In this document: in pieces, positions 37,890-47,300 of the stretch
Layout of the letters: each line of letters opens with the position of its first letter
How positions within the stretch are numbered: position 1 is the first letter of the stretch
Assembly (NCBI GenBank): GCA_034520725.1
Contig: JAXHNH010000025.1
Coordinates: 1-64,000, forward strand
DNA: 64,000 bases
Direction of reading: 5' to 3'
From: Gracilimonas sp034520725
Lineage (GTDB): Bacteria; Bacteroidota; Rhodothermia; Balneolales; Balneolaceae
Notes under the pieces: model-generated
What the model saw: the letters and a program-made list of their open reading frames with translations, nothing else
Told to the model about the DNA's origin: nothing
The model's database searches: none
Program-made: the position numbers and the translations under genes

Positions 37890-39026
37890 ATGTCTGATCT
37901 GAAAGATTTTATAAACCTGCGCCACACCCTGCATCGCTATCCTGAACTCTGTAAGCAGGAATACGAAACCTCACGCAGGATCTCTGAGTTCATGCGGCAA
38001 TTTGAACCGGATAAGGAAATTGATGTAGCCGGTACCGGAAAGATGTTCATTTTTGAAGGCGAAAAGTCAGGCGAAACCATTCTCTTTCGCTGTGAACTGG
38101 ACGGCCTACCTATTCAGGAGCGAGCCCCAAATCTAGCTTATCGATCGGCCCATGAGGGAGTATCCCACCTTTGCGGTCACGATGGCCACATGACCATCAT
38201 TACCTATCTCAGCAAACTAATCTCAGAAAACCGACCAAAGAAAGGCAAAGTCATCCTACTGTTTCAACCGGCTGAGGAAACAGACCAAGGAGCCAAGGAT
38301 GTAGTCGAGTCTCCGGAGTTCCATCGGCTCAAACCGGATTATCTATTTGCTCTGCACAACATTCCCGGTGTAAAGAAGAATACCGTTCTGGTAAAAGAAG
38401 GAAGTTTTACTGCCGCCTCCTGCGGAATTACGATAAAACTAAAGGGACGAACATCACACGCAGCTGAACCTGAAAAAGGAAATAACCCATACTTTTCTGC
38501 CCAAAAGATCTTTGATGAAGTTCAGGCTTTAACCAAGTCTAAAGAAGGGTTTACGGATCATGTCATTTCGACCCTGATCTACATTCGATTGGGTGAGATC
38601 TCATTTGGGGTATCACCATCCGATCTTGAAATGGGGATCACCCTGCGTGCTTATGAAAATGATGACCTCGACCTTCTCTGTCAGAAAACAGAATTTTATA
38701 TCAAAAAACATGCTGATGCACAAGGACTTGAATCTTCTTTCAGCTACGGTGAGGTCTATCCGGCAACCCTTAATAATCGGGATTGCGTGGAAATGGTAAA
38801 TAAAGCTACAGAATCACTTGGATATGACTTGGTGGAAATGAATTCTCCCAACAGCTGGTCTGAAGATTTTGCTTACTTCACGGCTACCAACAAGGGTGTT
38901 CAGTTTGGTTATGGAGCCGGTGAAGATCAGCCAAACCTGCATGATCCTGCATACAATTTCCCGGATGATCTGATCGAACCCGCCGGCAAATTATTTTTTG
39001 AGATCTACAAGAACAGATTGCTATAA
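37890..39026 (+). CDS. M20-family amidohydrolase
   Basis: A 378-residue metal-dependent amidohydrolase of the M20D/hippurate-hydrolase type that cleaves N-acyl amino acids or related amides. LRHTLHRYPELCKQEYETSR is the family start, CELDGLPIQE follows, and CGHDGHM (about 90-95) supplies metal ligands. QPAEETDQGAKDVV contains the paired glutamates, LHNIPG is next, and HAAEPEKGNNPY closes the dimerisation/catalytic face. No signal peptide is seen, so it is cytoplasmic. It is the third gene of the PLP enzyme-RidA operon, so one may guess that it processes an N-acyl or cyclic substrate taken up after the exported steps. Confidence 0.92.
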   Translation: MSDLKDFINLRHTLHRYPELCKQEYETSRRISEFMRQFEPDKEIDVAGTGKMFIFEGEKSGETILFRCELDGLPIQERAPNLAYRSAHEGVSHLCGHDGHMTIITYLSKLISENRPKKGKVILLFQPAEETDQGAKDVVESPEFHRLKPDYLFALHNIPGVKKNTVLVKEGSFTAASCGITIKLKGRTSHAAEPEKGNNPYFSAQKIFDEVQALTKSKEGFTDHVISTLIYIRLGEISFGVSPSDLEMGITLRAYENDDLDLLCQKTEFYIKKHADAQGLESSFSYGEVYPATLNNRDCVEMVNKATESLGYDLVEMNSPNSWSEDFAYFTATNKGVQFGYGAGEDQPNLHDPAYNFPDDLIEPAGKLFFEIYKNRLL

Positions 39027-39091
39027 AGATGTTTTGAGGTCAAGTATTCGTACGGATTTAAACGTAAAATTAATTATTAAATACGTTCATT

Positions 39092-39110
39092 TATACCATA
39101 TACGGGTATA
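39092..39110. repeat. Palindrome TATACC-N7-GGTATA upstream of the M28 gene
   Basis: A 6-bp inverted repeat with a 7-bp spacer lies 32 bp before the M28 start. It matches a site at 9530-9549: both read TATACC, two to three bases, then TACGGGTATA. It may be an operator or part of a promoter. Confidence 0.3.
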
Positions 39111-39142
39111 TTCCCCTATAACTAAAAAAAAGGAGACATTTT

Positions 39143-40690
39143 ATGAAACGACTGATACTATTCTTCTTTGCACTGATCCTTTCAACATCTATTTCACTTG
39201 CACAAAGTACGGATGAAGTTGTGGAAGCGATCGTCAAAGAAGCCAACGAAAATTCACAACTCGAATATCTTGCGCACCAACTCACGGATGTGATCGGTCC
39301 CCGCCTGGTGGGAACCCCGCAGCAGCAGCATGCACATGACTGGGCAGTGGAGCAATTCAATGAATGGGGCATTTCAGCTGAAAATAAAAAATTTGGAATG
39401 TGGCGCGGATGGGAACGAGGCATCACTCACGTTGACCTTATCTCGCCCCGCGTGGTATCTCTGGAGGGGCAACAGCTGGCATGGAGCCCAACTACACCTG
39501 AAGGTGGAGTTATTGCTTCTCTGGCGATCCTCCCTACTGTAGAGGATCAAGCTGAGTTTGATGATTGGCTGAAATCCATTGATGGCAAGATCGTTTTGGT
39601 ATCTCAACCACAGATCACCGGTCGACCTGATTATAATTGGGAGGAATTCGCAACTGAAGAGTCTTTTGAAAAAATGCGTGAAACCCGCCAACAACTAAAT
39701 GAGGAATGGCGAGAAAACCTGAGCCACATTGGTTATGGCCGGGACCTAAACAGCAAGCTGGAAGAAGCCGGTGCTGTTGCACTGTTTCAATCAAGATGGT
39801 CAAACGGTTTTGGCGTGAACAAAATCTTCAGTGCCAACACCGAGAATATCCCGGTTATTGACCTGGCCCTTGAAGACTACGGCATGCTTCACCGTATGGT
39901 TGAGTATGGAGATGAGCCACAGGTTCGTGTAAATGCACAATCCAAAGACCTTGGTGATGTTCCTATGTTCAACACCATCGCCACCATTCCGGGCACTGAA
40001 AAACCTGATGAGTATATCATTCTTTCCGCCCATTACGATTCATGGGATGGCGGTACCGGTGCCACGGATAATGCAACCGGATCTATAACCATGATGGAAA
40101 CGGCACGTATTCTAAAGAAACTATATCCTAATCCAAAGAGAACCATCATTGTGGGACTTTGGGGCAGTGAAGAACAGGGACTTAACGGTTCCGGTGCTTT
40201 TGTGGAAGACAACCCTGAGATCGTTGACGGCCTGCAGGCTTTGTTCAATCAGGATAACGGAACCGGCCGTGTTGTTCGCATCTCGGGACAAGGCTTCCTT
40301 CACGCATACGAGTTTATGCAACGATGGATGGCTGCAGTTCCCCGTGATATCACCCAACATATTGAATCCACTTTCCCCGGAACTCCCGGCGGTGGCGGAT
40401 CTGATTATGCTTCATTTGTGACGGCAGGTGCTCCGGGATTTTCCCTGAGTTCACTGAGCTGGAGTTACTGGAATTACACATGGCATACCAATCGCGATAC
40501 TTATGACAAGATCGTGTTTGATGACGTTAGAAATAATGTGATCCTGACGGCTATACTGACCTACATGGCCAGCGAAGACCCGGAAACATTCCCACGTGAT
40601 AAAGCTGTACTTCCTATGAATCCACGTACCGGTGAGCAGATGATCTGGCCTTCCCCAAGAACGCCTAACCGTGACGGAACTAATAACTAA
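39143..40690 (+). CDS. M28-family metallopeptidase
   Basis: A secreted zinc aminopeptidase/carboxypeptidase-type enzyme (515 residues). The signal peptide ends about SLAQ (21). A PA (protease-associated) insert lies at about 100-250. The zinc site is complete: H in LSAHYDSWDGG (about 297), D in ATDNATG, the E-E pair in WGSEEQG, D in NQDNGTG, and the final H in WHTNRDT (about 453). The GGGGSDYASF stretch precedes the C-terminal part. A strong AAAGGAG binding site lies before the ATG. It probably degrades peptides outside the cell. A terminator separates it from the convergent BNR-repeat gene. Confidence 0.95.
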   Translation: MKRLILFFFALILSTSISLAQSTDEVVEAIVKEANENSQLEYLAHQLTDVIGPRLVGTPQQQHAHDWAVEQFNEWGISAENKKFGMWRGWERGITHVDLISPRVVSLEGQQLAWSPTTPEGGVIASLAILPTVEDQAEFDDWLKSIDGKIVLVSQPQITGRPDYNWEEFATEESFEKMRETRQQLNEEWRENLSHIGYGRDLNSKLEEAGAVALFQSRWSNGFGVNKIFSANTENIPVIDLALEDYGMLHRMVEYGDEPQVRVNAQSKDLGDVPMFNTIATIPGTEKPDEYIILSAHYDSWDGGTGATDNATGSITMMETARILKKLYPNPKRTIIVGLWGSEEQGLNGSGAFVEDNPEIVDGLQALFNQDNGTGRVVRISGQGFLHAYEFMQRWMAAVPRDITQHIESTFPGTPGGGGSDYASFVTAGAPGFSLSSLSWSYWNYTWHTNRDTYDKIVFDDVRNNVILTAILTYMASEDPETFPRDKAVLPMNPRTGEQMIWPSPRTPNRDGTNN

Positions 40691-40720
40691 ATAGTTCTAT
40701 TTAACATTTATTTTATACAA

Positions 40721-40755
40721 AAAAGCCATCCTGAGAAATCAGGATGGCTTTTTTT
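40721..40755. terminator. Bidirectional terminator after the M28 gene
   Basis: AAGCCATCCTGA and TCAGGATGGCTT form a perfect stem around GAAA, a stable tetraloop, with A and T runs on both sides. It serves the converging M28 and BNR-repeat genes, though it sits 94 bp past the end of the latter. Confidence 0.92.
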
Positions 40756-40848
40756 GTTTGAATAGTGGTAAGGGAATTTCCCACGACCTCTTTTCTTTAC
40801 CGACTGTGTGGTCTGCTGCAGCACTTGGTTCGGTCTAATGGGTTTGGC

Positions 40849-43800
40849 TTACTCCCTGGTAATTACTGCAGGTATATCATTTTCCCTGAAAATGGTATTG
40901 AAGCCGGCCACATCCTTAGTGAGAATTGTCTGCATGACACGTTTGCGCTCATTCCATTCCTGCTGTAAATCACTCAGTCGCTGCTTAGTACCTTCAGTTA
41001 CCGGCGGCACAATACCGTTAATGCTGCTGTAGAGATATAAGAACTGAGCATTTAGCTTGTTAGGAAAGTTTATAACATCCTGGAAGGTTTCCTGTTTGGG
41101 CTGAACTACGCTTTCGATCCACGCGGTCACTTTCTCATTAACGGCTTTGCCATTTTCTGCAACCTCTTTACCCATAGCATGGTCTTCTGTGGCTTTAATG
41201 AGTCCGCTAATCTGCTCCCGAACGGAGATCATTTCGTTAACTGATTCATGGATCTCATCAGTGGTACTGTAAATTTTCCTAAGAAGACGCTGCTGCTCGT
41301 CGTAGCCTTCTGTTACTTCCACACGAGGGTCGGCCATTACTTCAAAGGACTGTTCTGAAATCTGTCCATCTACCGTTAGCCGGGCTGTATACGTGGCGGG
41401 ACTTACGCGGTAGCCTAAGGTACTACCAAACACAAAATAGCCGGGCACGGTAGTCATTTCAGCGGTACTATAGTTCCAGACAAGTCTGTTCATCCCCTCT
41501 TTAATAGACAGCCCTTCAGGAGATTCTCCTGATTCATTTTGCTGGTCATACTTCTCATCATTGCCGAGGGCATAGGTTCTGAGTATCTCACCTTCGCTAT
41601 TCAGGATATCAAGCCTCACCTCTACTTCCGAAGTATCCGGCTCTTCCTTGAAGGTGTAATAAATTAGCGAGCCGTCCGGTGGATTCTTGCCTTGGTGAAG
41701 ACCATCACCCTGACTGCCGCCCACCTGGTAGCTGGCGCCCGGTTTAAAGAGGTAGTGATTCGCTTCAACCACCTCTTCGTTGATCTGTTGCACCGGATTC
41801 AAATCGTCAAGGATCCAGAAACCACGGCCCTGTGTTGCAGCTACGAGATCATTATTACGGATCTGCAGATCGGTGATAGGTACGGTCGGTAAATTATTCT
41901 GAAAAGGCTGCCAATCGTTGCCTCCGTTGAAGGAGATATACATACCCAGTTCAGTTCCGGCGTAAAGCAGGTTTTCCTTCTGTTTATCTTCACGAACCAC
42001 GCGTACCCAAGATTCCTCGGCGATGCCATCCACTATACGGTCCCAGCTCTGTCCATAGTCTTCAGTTTTATAGATATGCGGGGTAAAGTCGTTGAATTTA
42101 TATCTGGTGGCTACCACATAGGCGGTGGCCGGATCATGCGGCGATACTTCAATGGAGTTGATCATGGCATCTTTGATGCCATCGGGCGTAACCTCTTGCC
42201 AGCTTTGTCCTTCATTGCGGGTCATATGCACCAGTCCGTCATCGGTTCCGGCCCAGAGGGTACCCTGCTCGTGAGGTGATGGCATCAGGTACATAATGGT
42301 ATGGTAGATCTCACCGCCGGCTGCCTCGTTGGTGATGGGTCCGCCGCCCTCTTTAAGATTTTCGGGATCATTTTTTGTAAGGTCAGGACTGATCTCTTCC
42401 CAGCTATTGCCGCGATCTTCAGTCTTCAGCACGTGATTGCCCGCATGGTAAATAACAGATGGATCATGCGGGGATGCCACGATAGGCGCATTCCAATTGA
42501 AGCGATATTTATGATCTTCAGGATTGGTGCCGAGCCCCAGGTAGGGCACAGCCATGACCAGCTTGTCATTCTCTGTCTCATGGTTATACTCGTTGATAAT
42601 ACCCTGGTAACATCCGCCATAGACCAGTTTTGGATCTTCAGGATCAAATGCCAGATAGGCGCTTTCACATCCGGCCGTTGCATACCAGTCTTTCCAGTCT
42701 ATGCCTCCGTCAGAGGTGCGGCTAGCAATAACCACAGTACTGTTATCCTGTTGTCCACCGTACACATAATAGGGGAACCGATTATCGGTATTCACCCGGT
42801 AAAATTGGGCGGTGGGTTGATTCCGCTGGGTAGACCATGACTTGCCCCCGTTGTAGGAGACGTTGGCTCCCCCATCGTTAGAGTTGATCATTATGTTGTT
42901 GTTATCCGGATTGATCCAAAGATCATGGTTGTCGCCGTGCGGAACTTCAATTTCTGTGAGGGTCTCCCCGCCATTGGTGGATTTCATAAATGGGGCATTC
43001 ATGATATAAACGGTATTCTCATCCTGTGGGTCGGCTTTGATGTGCATGTAATACCACGCCCGCGCCCGAATGACGCGGTCGTCGTTGATCAGCTTCCAGG
43101 ATTTACCGGCATCATCTGAGCGGTAAAGCCCACCTCTGTCGCCTTTGGCTTCTACAATTGCATATACGCGCTCATTGTTAGCGCGCGAAACATCGATACC
43201 GATCTTCCCCATAAGGTCAGGCAGACCTTCAGTCAATTTTTCCCAATTGTCACCTCCATCGGTGGTCTTCCAGATGCTGCTACCCGGGCCGCCGCTGCGC
43301 ACCTTCCACGGAAAGCGTCGGTGATCCCAAAAAGCAGCATAGATAACTCGTGGGTTGGTCATATCAATACTCATGTCGCTGGCTCCTGTATCCTCATCAA
43401 TATGAAGCACCAGCTCCCAGTTTTCGCCTCCGTCGTCAGAGCGGTAGATACCTCGCTCTTCATTGGCACCATAGGGACTACCCTGTGCGGCCACATACAC
43501 CAAATCGGGATTGGAGGGATGTACCTGCACCCTCGAGATCTGTCTGGTATTATCAAGTCCCACATGCGTCCAGGTCTTACCGGAGTCTGTTGATTTGTAG
43601 ACCCCATCACCGTGAGATGTGGTCACCCCGCGTACTGGAGATTCACCCATGCCCACATAAACTACGTTGGGATCGGATGTTGAAACACCAATGGCTCCCA
43701 CCGACCCTGTATTGAAAAATCCATCAGAGATGTTATTCCAGGTTTCACCGCCATCAGTTGTTTTCCATACTCCACCACCTGTAGCTCCCATGTAGTAAGT

Positions 43801-44052
43801 ATCGGCATCTCCTATCACGCCGGAGACGGCCGTAACTCTTCCGCCTCGGAAAGGGCCAATATTGCGCCACTCCATAGCTTGATAGAGATCGGTGGCATAT
43901 TGATAATTTTCTTCGTTATCCTGTGCCTGAGCCTTTTCTGTCTGCAGACCGGTAAAGATAAACAGAACAGCTAGGCAAGCAGCAGCCAAAAATCTGTATC
44001 TACAAGATTCTCTATTATTTAAACTATCACTCAACATATACTTGGTAATCAT
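40849..44052 (-). CDS. Exported BNR/Asp-box repeat protein (sortilin/VPS10-like beta-propeller)
   Basis: A secreted protein of 1,067 residues. After a hydrophobic segment (about 22-40) the cleavage region is AQAQ. The bulk is a beta-propeller with many Asp boxes, S/T-x-D-x-G-x-x-W: TTDGGETWNN, STDSGKTWTH, SDDGGENWEL, TTDGGDNWEK, SDDAGKSWKL, TEDRGNSWEE, TEDYGQSWDR and others. WRNIGPFRGGRVTAVSG near the N-terminus is typical of this large family in Bacteroidota. A C-terminal beta-sandwich and helical part (about 780-1067) follows. Members are annotated as glycosyl hydrolases, but sialidase activity is unproven, and binding or scaffolding is as likely. The start could also be the ATG five codons in. 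Confidence 0.9.
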   Translation of the reverse strand: MITKYMLSDSLNNRESCRYRFLAAACLAVLFIFTGLQTEKAQAQDNEENYQYATDLYQAMEWRNIGPFRGGRVTAVSGVIGDADTYYMGATGGGVWKTTDGGETWNNISDGFFNTGSVGAIGVSTSDPNVVYVGMGESPVRGVTTSHGDGVYKSTDSGKTWTHVGLDNTRQISRVQVHPSNPDLVYVAAQGSPYGANEERGIYRSDDGGENWELVLHIDEDTGASDMSIDMTNPRVIYAAFWDHRRFPWKVRSGGPGSSIWKTTDGGDNWEKLTEGLPDLMGKIGIDVSRANNERVYAIVEAKGDRGGLYRSDDAGKSWKLINDDRVIRARAWYYMHIKADPQDENTVYIMNAPFMKSTNGGETLTEIEVPHGDNHDLWINPDNNNIMINSNDGGANVSYNGGKSWSTQRNQPTAQFYRVNTDNRFPYYVYGGQQDNSTVVIASRTSDGGIDWKDWYATAGCESAYLAFDPEDPKLVYGGCYQGIINEYNHETENDKLVMAVPYLGLGTNPEDHKYRFNWNAPIVASPHDPSVIYHAGNHVLKTEDRGNSWEEISPDLTKNDPENLKEGGGPITNEAAGGEIYHTIMYLMPSPHEQGTLWAGTDDGLVHMTRNEGQSWQEVTPDGIKDAMINSIEVSPHDPATAYVVATRYKFNDFTPHIYKTEDYGQSWDRIVDGIAEESWVRVVREDKQKENLLYAGTELGMYISFNGGNDWQPFQNNLPTVPITDLQIRNNDLVAATQGRGFWILDDLNPVQQINEEVVEANHYLFKPGASYQVGGSQGDGLHQGKNPPDGSLIYYTFKEEPDTSEVEVRLDILNSEGEILRTYALGNDEKYDQQNESGESPEGLSIKEGMNRLVWNYSTAEMTTVPGYFVFGSTLGYRVSPATYTARLTVDGQISEQSFEVMADPRVEVTEGYDEQQRLLRKIYSTTDEIHESVNEMISVREQISGLIKATEDHAMGKEVAENGKAVNEKVTAWIESVVQPKQETFQDVINFPNKLNAQFLYLYSSINGIVPPVTEGTKQRLSDLQQEWNERKRVMQTILTKDVAGFNTIFRENDIPAVITRE

Positions 44053-44311
44053 AGTAGGTGGTATCCCTTTTTGAAGTAATTTTAATTAAGTAGTGCAGAC
44101 TTTGTGATGTCCACGACTCACGATATTAGAAGCTTGGTCAAATAGCATAAAATTGTTAAACATTTCATCTTTCGGTAAAATATTTCTTTCATCCCTAAAA
44201 TCAAGGCTTAACATTTTTACCCAGTCAGTTTGCTTTATAAGGTTTAATATACTCGGTCAAATAAATCAGTTGCGTAAAGCTTTATTAAATTTTCAAAAAA
44301 CGCTTTCCAAC
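44053..44311. other. Spacer between the BNR-protein start and the rpoC terminator
   Basis: No gene is supported here. The plus-strand open frame 44153-44368 runs through the rpoC terminator hairpin and is rejected. The spacer presumably holds the promoter of the minus-strand BNR-repeat gene at its left end; no clear boxes were seen. Confidence 0.6.
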
Positions 44312-44345
44312 AAAAAAGCCCCGAACAACTTAATGTTCGGGGCTT
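44312..44345 (-). terminator. rpoBC operon terminator
   Basis: AAGCCCCGAACA and TGTTCGGGGCTT form a perfect 12-bp stem with a 6-nt loop. On the minus strand it is followed by a U run (TTTTTTG). It lies 30 bp beyond the rpoC stop and ends the ribosomal protein/RNA polymerase operon. Confidence 0.93.
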
Positions 44346-44375
44346 CAATTTGTTTGTTAGAAAGCTAACGAGAGG

Positions 44376-47300
44376 TTAGTCTTTGGCTTCAGCGGTTTCG
44401 CTTTCACCGTTTTCACTTCCACCAAGTTCTTCAAATACCTTGGCGATCTCTTCGTCTCCTTCTTCCATATCTTTCTTCGAACCAACCACGATGTCTTCGT
44501 AGTCGCGAAGTCCGGTTCCGGCAGGTACTTTATGTCCAACCACCACATTCTCTTTGAGTCCGCGGAGGAAGTCTTTCTTAGCTTCAATAGAAGCCTGAGT
44601 AAGTACCTTGGTCGTTTCCTGGAATGAAGCTGCTGATAACCAGCTATCTGTAGAAAGGGCAGCTCTTGTGATACCCAACAGAATTGGCTTGGAAATAGCC
44701 GGCTCTGCTTCTCGGGTTTCGAGCTCTTCTTTACTGTCTTTGATCAACTCGTTATTCTGATCACGAACCTGACGACGATCAAGGATGGTACCTTTCTTAA
44801 GATCAGAACCACCTTCGTTTGTAACCACAAACTTACCGATCAATTCATCATTACGTTCGTTTACTTCAAATCGGTCAACTTTATCACCTTCCAGGAACAT
44901 CGTGTCGCCCGGATCGGTGATCTCTACCTTCTGCATCATGGTGCGAACAATAGTCTCAATGTGTTTATCATTGATCTTCACACCCTGTAGTCGGTAAACC
45001 TCCTGAATTTCATTCACGAGATACGACTGTACTGCATAAGGACCGAGGATATTCAAAATATCCTGAGCCGGAATGGTACCGTCAGATAGCGGCTGACCTG
45101 CTTTCACAAAATCGTTGGACTGAACCAGGATATGCTTACTTAGCGAGATCAGATACTTCTTCTCATCCGTACCATCCTTAGACTTGACGAATACTTCCTG
45201 GGAACCACGCTTACGCCCACCCATTTCAACAATACCGTCAATCTCAGTAACAGCGGCAGGTTCACTTGGGGATCGAGCTTCAAACAGCTCAGTAATACGT
45301 GGAAGACCAGCAGTAATATCCTTAGACTTGGAAGCCACACGAGGTATCTTGGCGATAACCTGACCGGCTTCAACTTTCTCACCGTCTTCAACCACAATAT
45401 GAGTTTCTACAGGAAGTGTGGACTCGCGAATGCGATCCTTACTTCCCTTGATCATAATAGTTGGAACCAGTGACCTGTCTTTAGAATCTGTAATAACTTT
45501 TTCACGGTGACCGGTTTGAGCATCGGTATCATCAGATGAAGTAATTCCATCAATGATATCCTTGTACTCGATGGTACCGTCAATTTCTGAGAAGATCAAA
45601 GCGTTATATGGATCCCACTTACAGAGCACTGCTCCTTTTGGAACCATATCGCCTTCTTCAACCAGCATTTCAGAACCGTAAGGCACGTTATACGTAATGA
45701 GAGTAGTACCTTCATCATTGATGATCTTGATCTCACCCGCACGTGAAAGAACCACATTGTGATCCTCTTCACCGTCGTTGTAAACAACAACGCGTACGTT
45801 ATCAAATTCTACTTTACCTTCAAATTTTGTTTTGTGCTGTGATTCAGCCTCGAGACGAGATGCTGTACCACCAACGTGGAAGGTTCTAAGTGTAAGCTGC
45901 GTACCCGGCTCACCAATAGACTGAGCAGCGATAACACCTACAGCTTCACCTTTTTCAACCATAGTTCCACGGGCAAGGTCACGTCCGTAACACTTAGCAC
46001 ACACTCCTCGAGGAGTTTCGCATGTAAGTACTGAACGGATCTCAACATTTTCAATAGAGGTTTCAGCGATCTTACCGGCAACTATTTCGTCGATTACCTG
46101 ATTTGATTCACAGATCAGTTCATCAGAGATCGGATCGTAAATATCATGCAGTGAAACACGCCCTAAAATACGATCTTCGAGACTTTCAATGATATCCTCA
46201 TTGTCTTTCAGAGCCGTCATCTTAATTCCACGGAGCGTACCACAATCTCTCTCATTGATGATAACATCCTGAGACACATCAACAAGGCGACGGGTCAGAT
46301 AACCGGCATCAGCTGTTTTAAGAGCCGTATCAGCCAGACCTTTACGTGCACCGTGAGTAGAGATAAAGTATTCAAGAACCGTCAGTCCCTCTTTGAAAGA
46401 AGAAAGGATCGGATTCTCAATAACCTCATTACCCTGCTGCATGGAACTCTTTTGTGGCTTAGCCATCAGACCACGCATACCACCAAGCTGACGGATCTGC
46501 TCTTTAGAACCACGAGCCCCCGAGTCAGCCATCATGTAAACCGGGTTAAAGCCATTACGGTCATTTTGAAGAGCCGTAAACAGCGTTTCAGAAACACGGT
46601 TGGTTGTGGATGTCCACTTATCAATTACCTGATTATAACGTTCATTATCAGTAATGAAACCCATTTCATATCGGCCCTGAACGTCATTAACTTCGTCCTT
46701 GGCTTTAGTAATGAGTTCTTCTTTGGCATCCGGGATGATGATATCATCAAGGCTAAATGAAAGTCCACCAATGGTGGCTTCTTCGTAACCCAGTTTCTTC
46801 ATGTCATCGAGGAAACCAGCCGTTTTCGCAGTTCCCACTACATCATGAATCTCACCAATTAGATTTCTCAGCTCTTTTTTACCGAGAGTCTTGTTAATGA
46901 ATGGGATCTCTTCCGGCACGATCTCATTAAAGATCACGCGACCGGTTGAGGTCTTAATTACTTCATTTACTTTTTCACCTTCCTCATTTACAACAGGAAT
47001 TCGAACGTTGATCTTAGCATGAGCATCAAGTTTACCCTGATCAAATGCCACCAACACTTCTGCCGGTGATGCAAAGGTCTTGCCTTCACCTAAACAGCCA
47101 TCATCAGGCTTGCTCAAATAATACAGACCCAAGATCATATCCTGAGAAGGAACGGCAATAGGACCACCGTTGGCAGGTGCTAAAATATTATGCGAACCTA
47201 ACATCAACACGGATGCTTCAATAACAGCATCATGGCTTAATGGAAGGTGAACCGCCATCTGGTCACCGTCAAAGTCAGCGTTAAACGCTGTACATGCAAG

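Noticed and set aside
42301..42840. 179-codon plus-strand open frame
   Set aside because: It is opposite the BNR-repeat gene and arises from its GC-rich repeats.
44357..44587. 76-codon minus-strand frame at the end of rpoC
   Set aside because: Out-of-frame reading of the rpoC C-terminus with no start signal.
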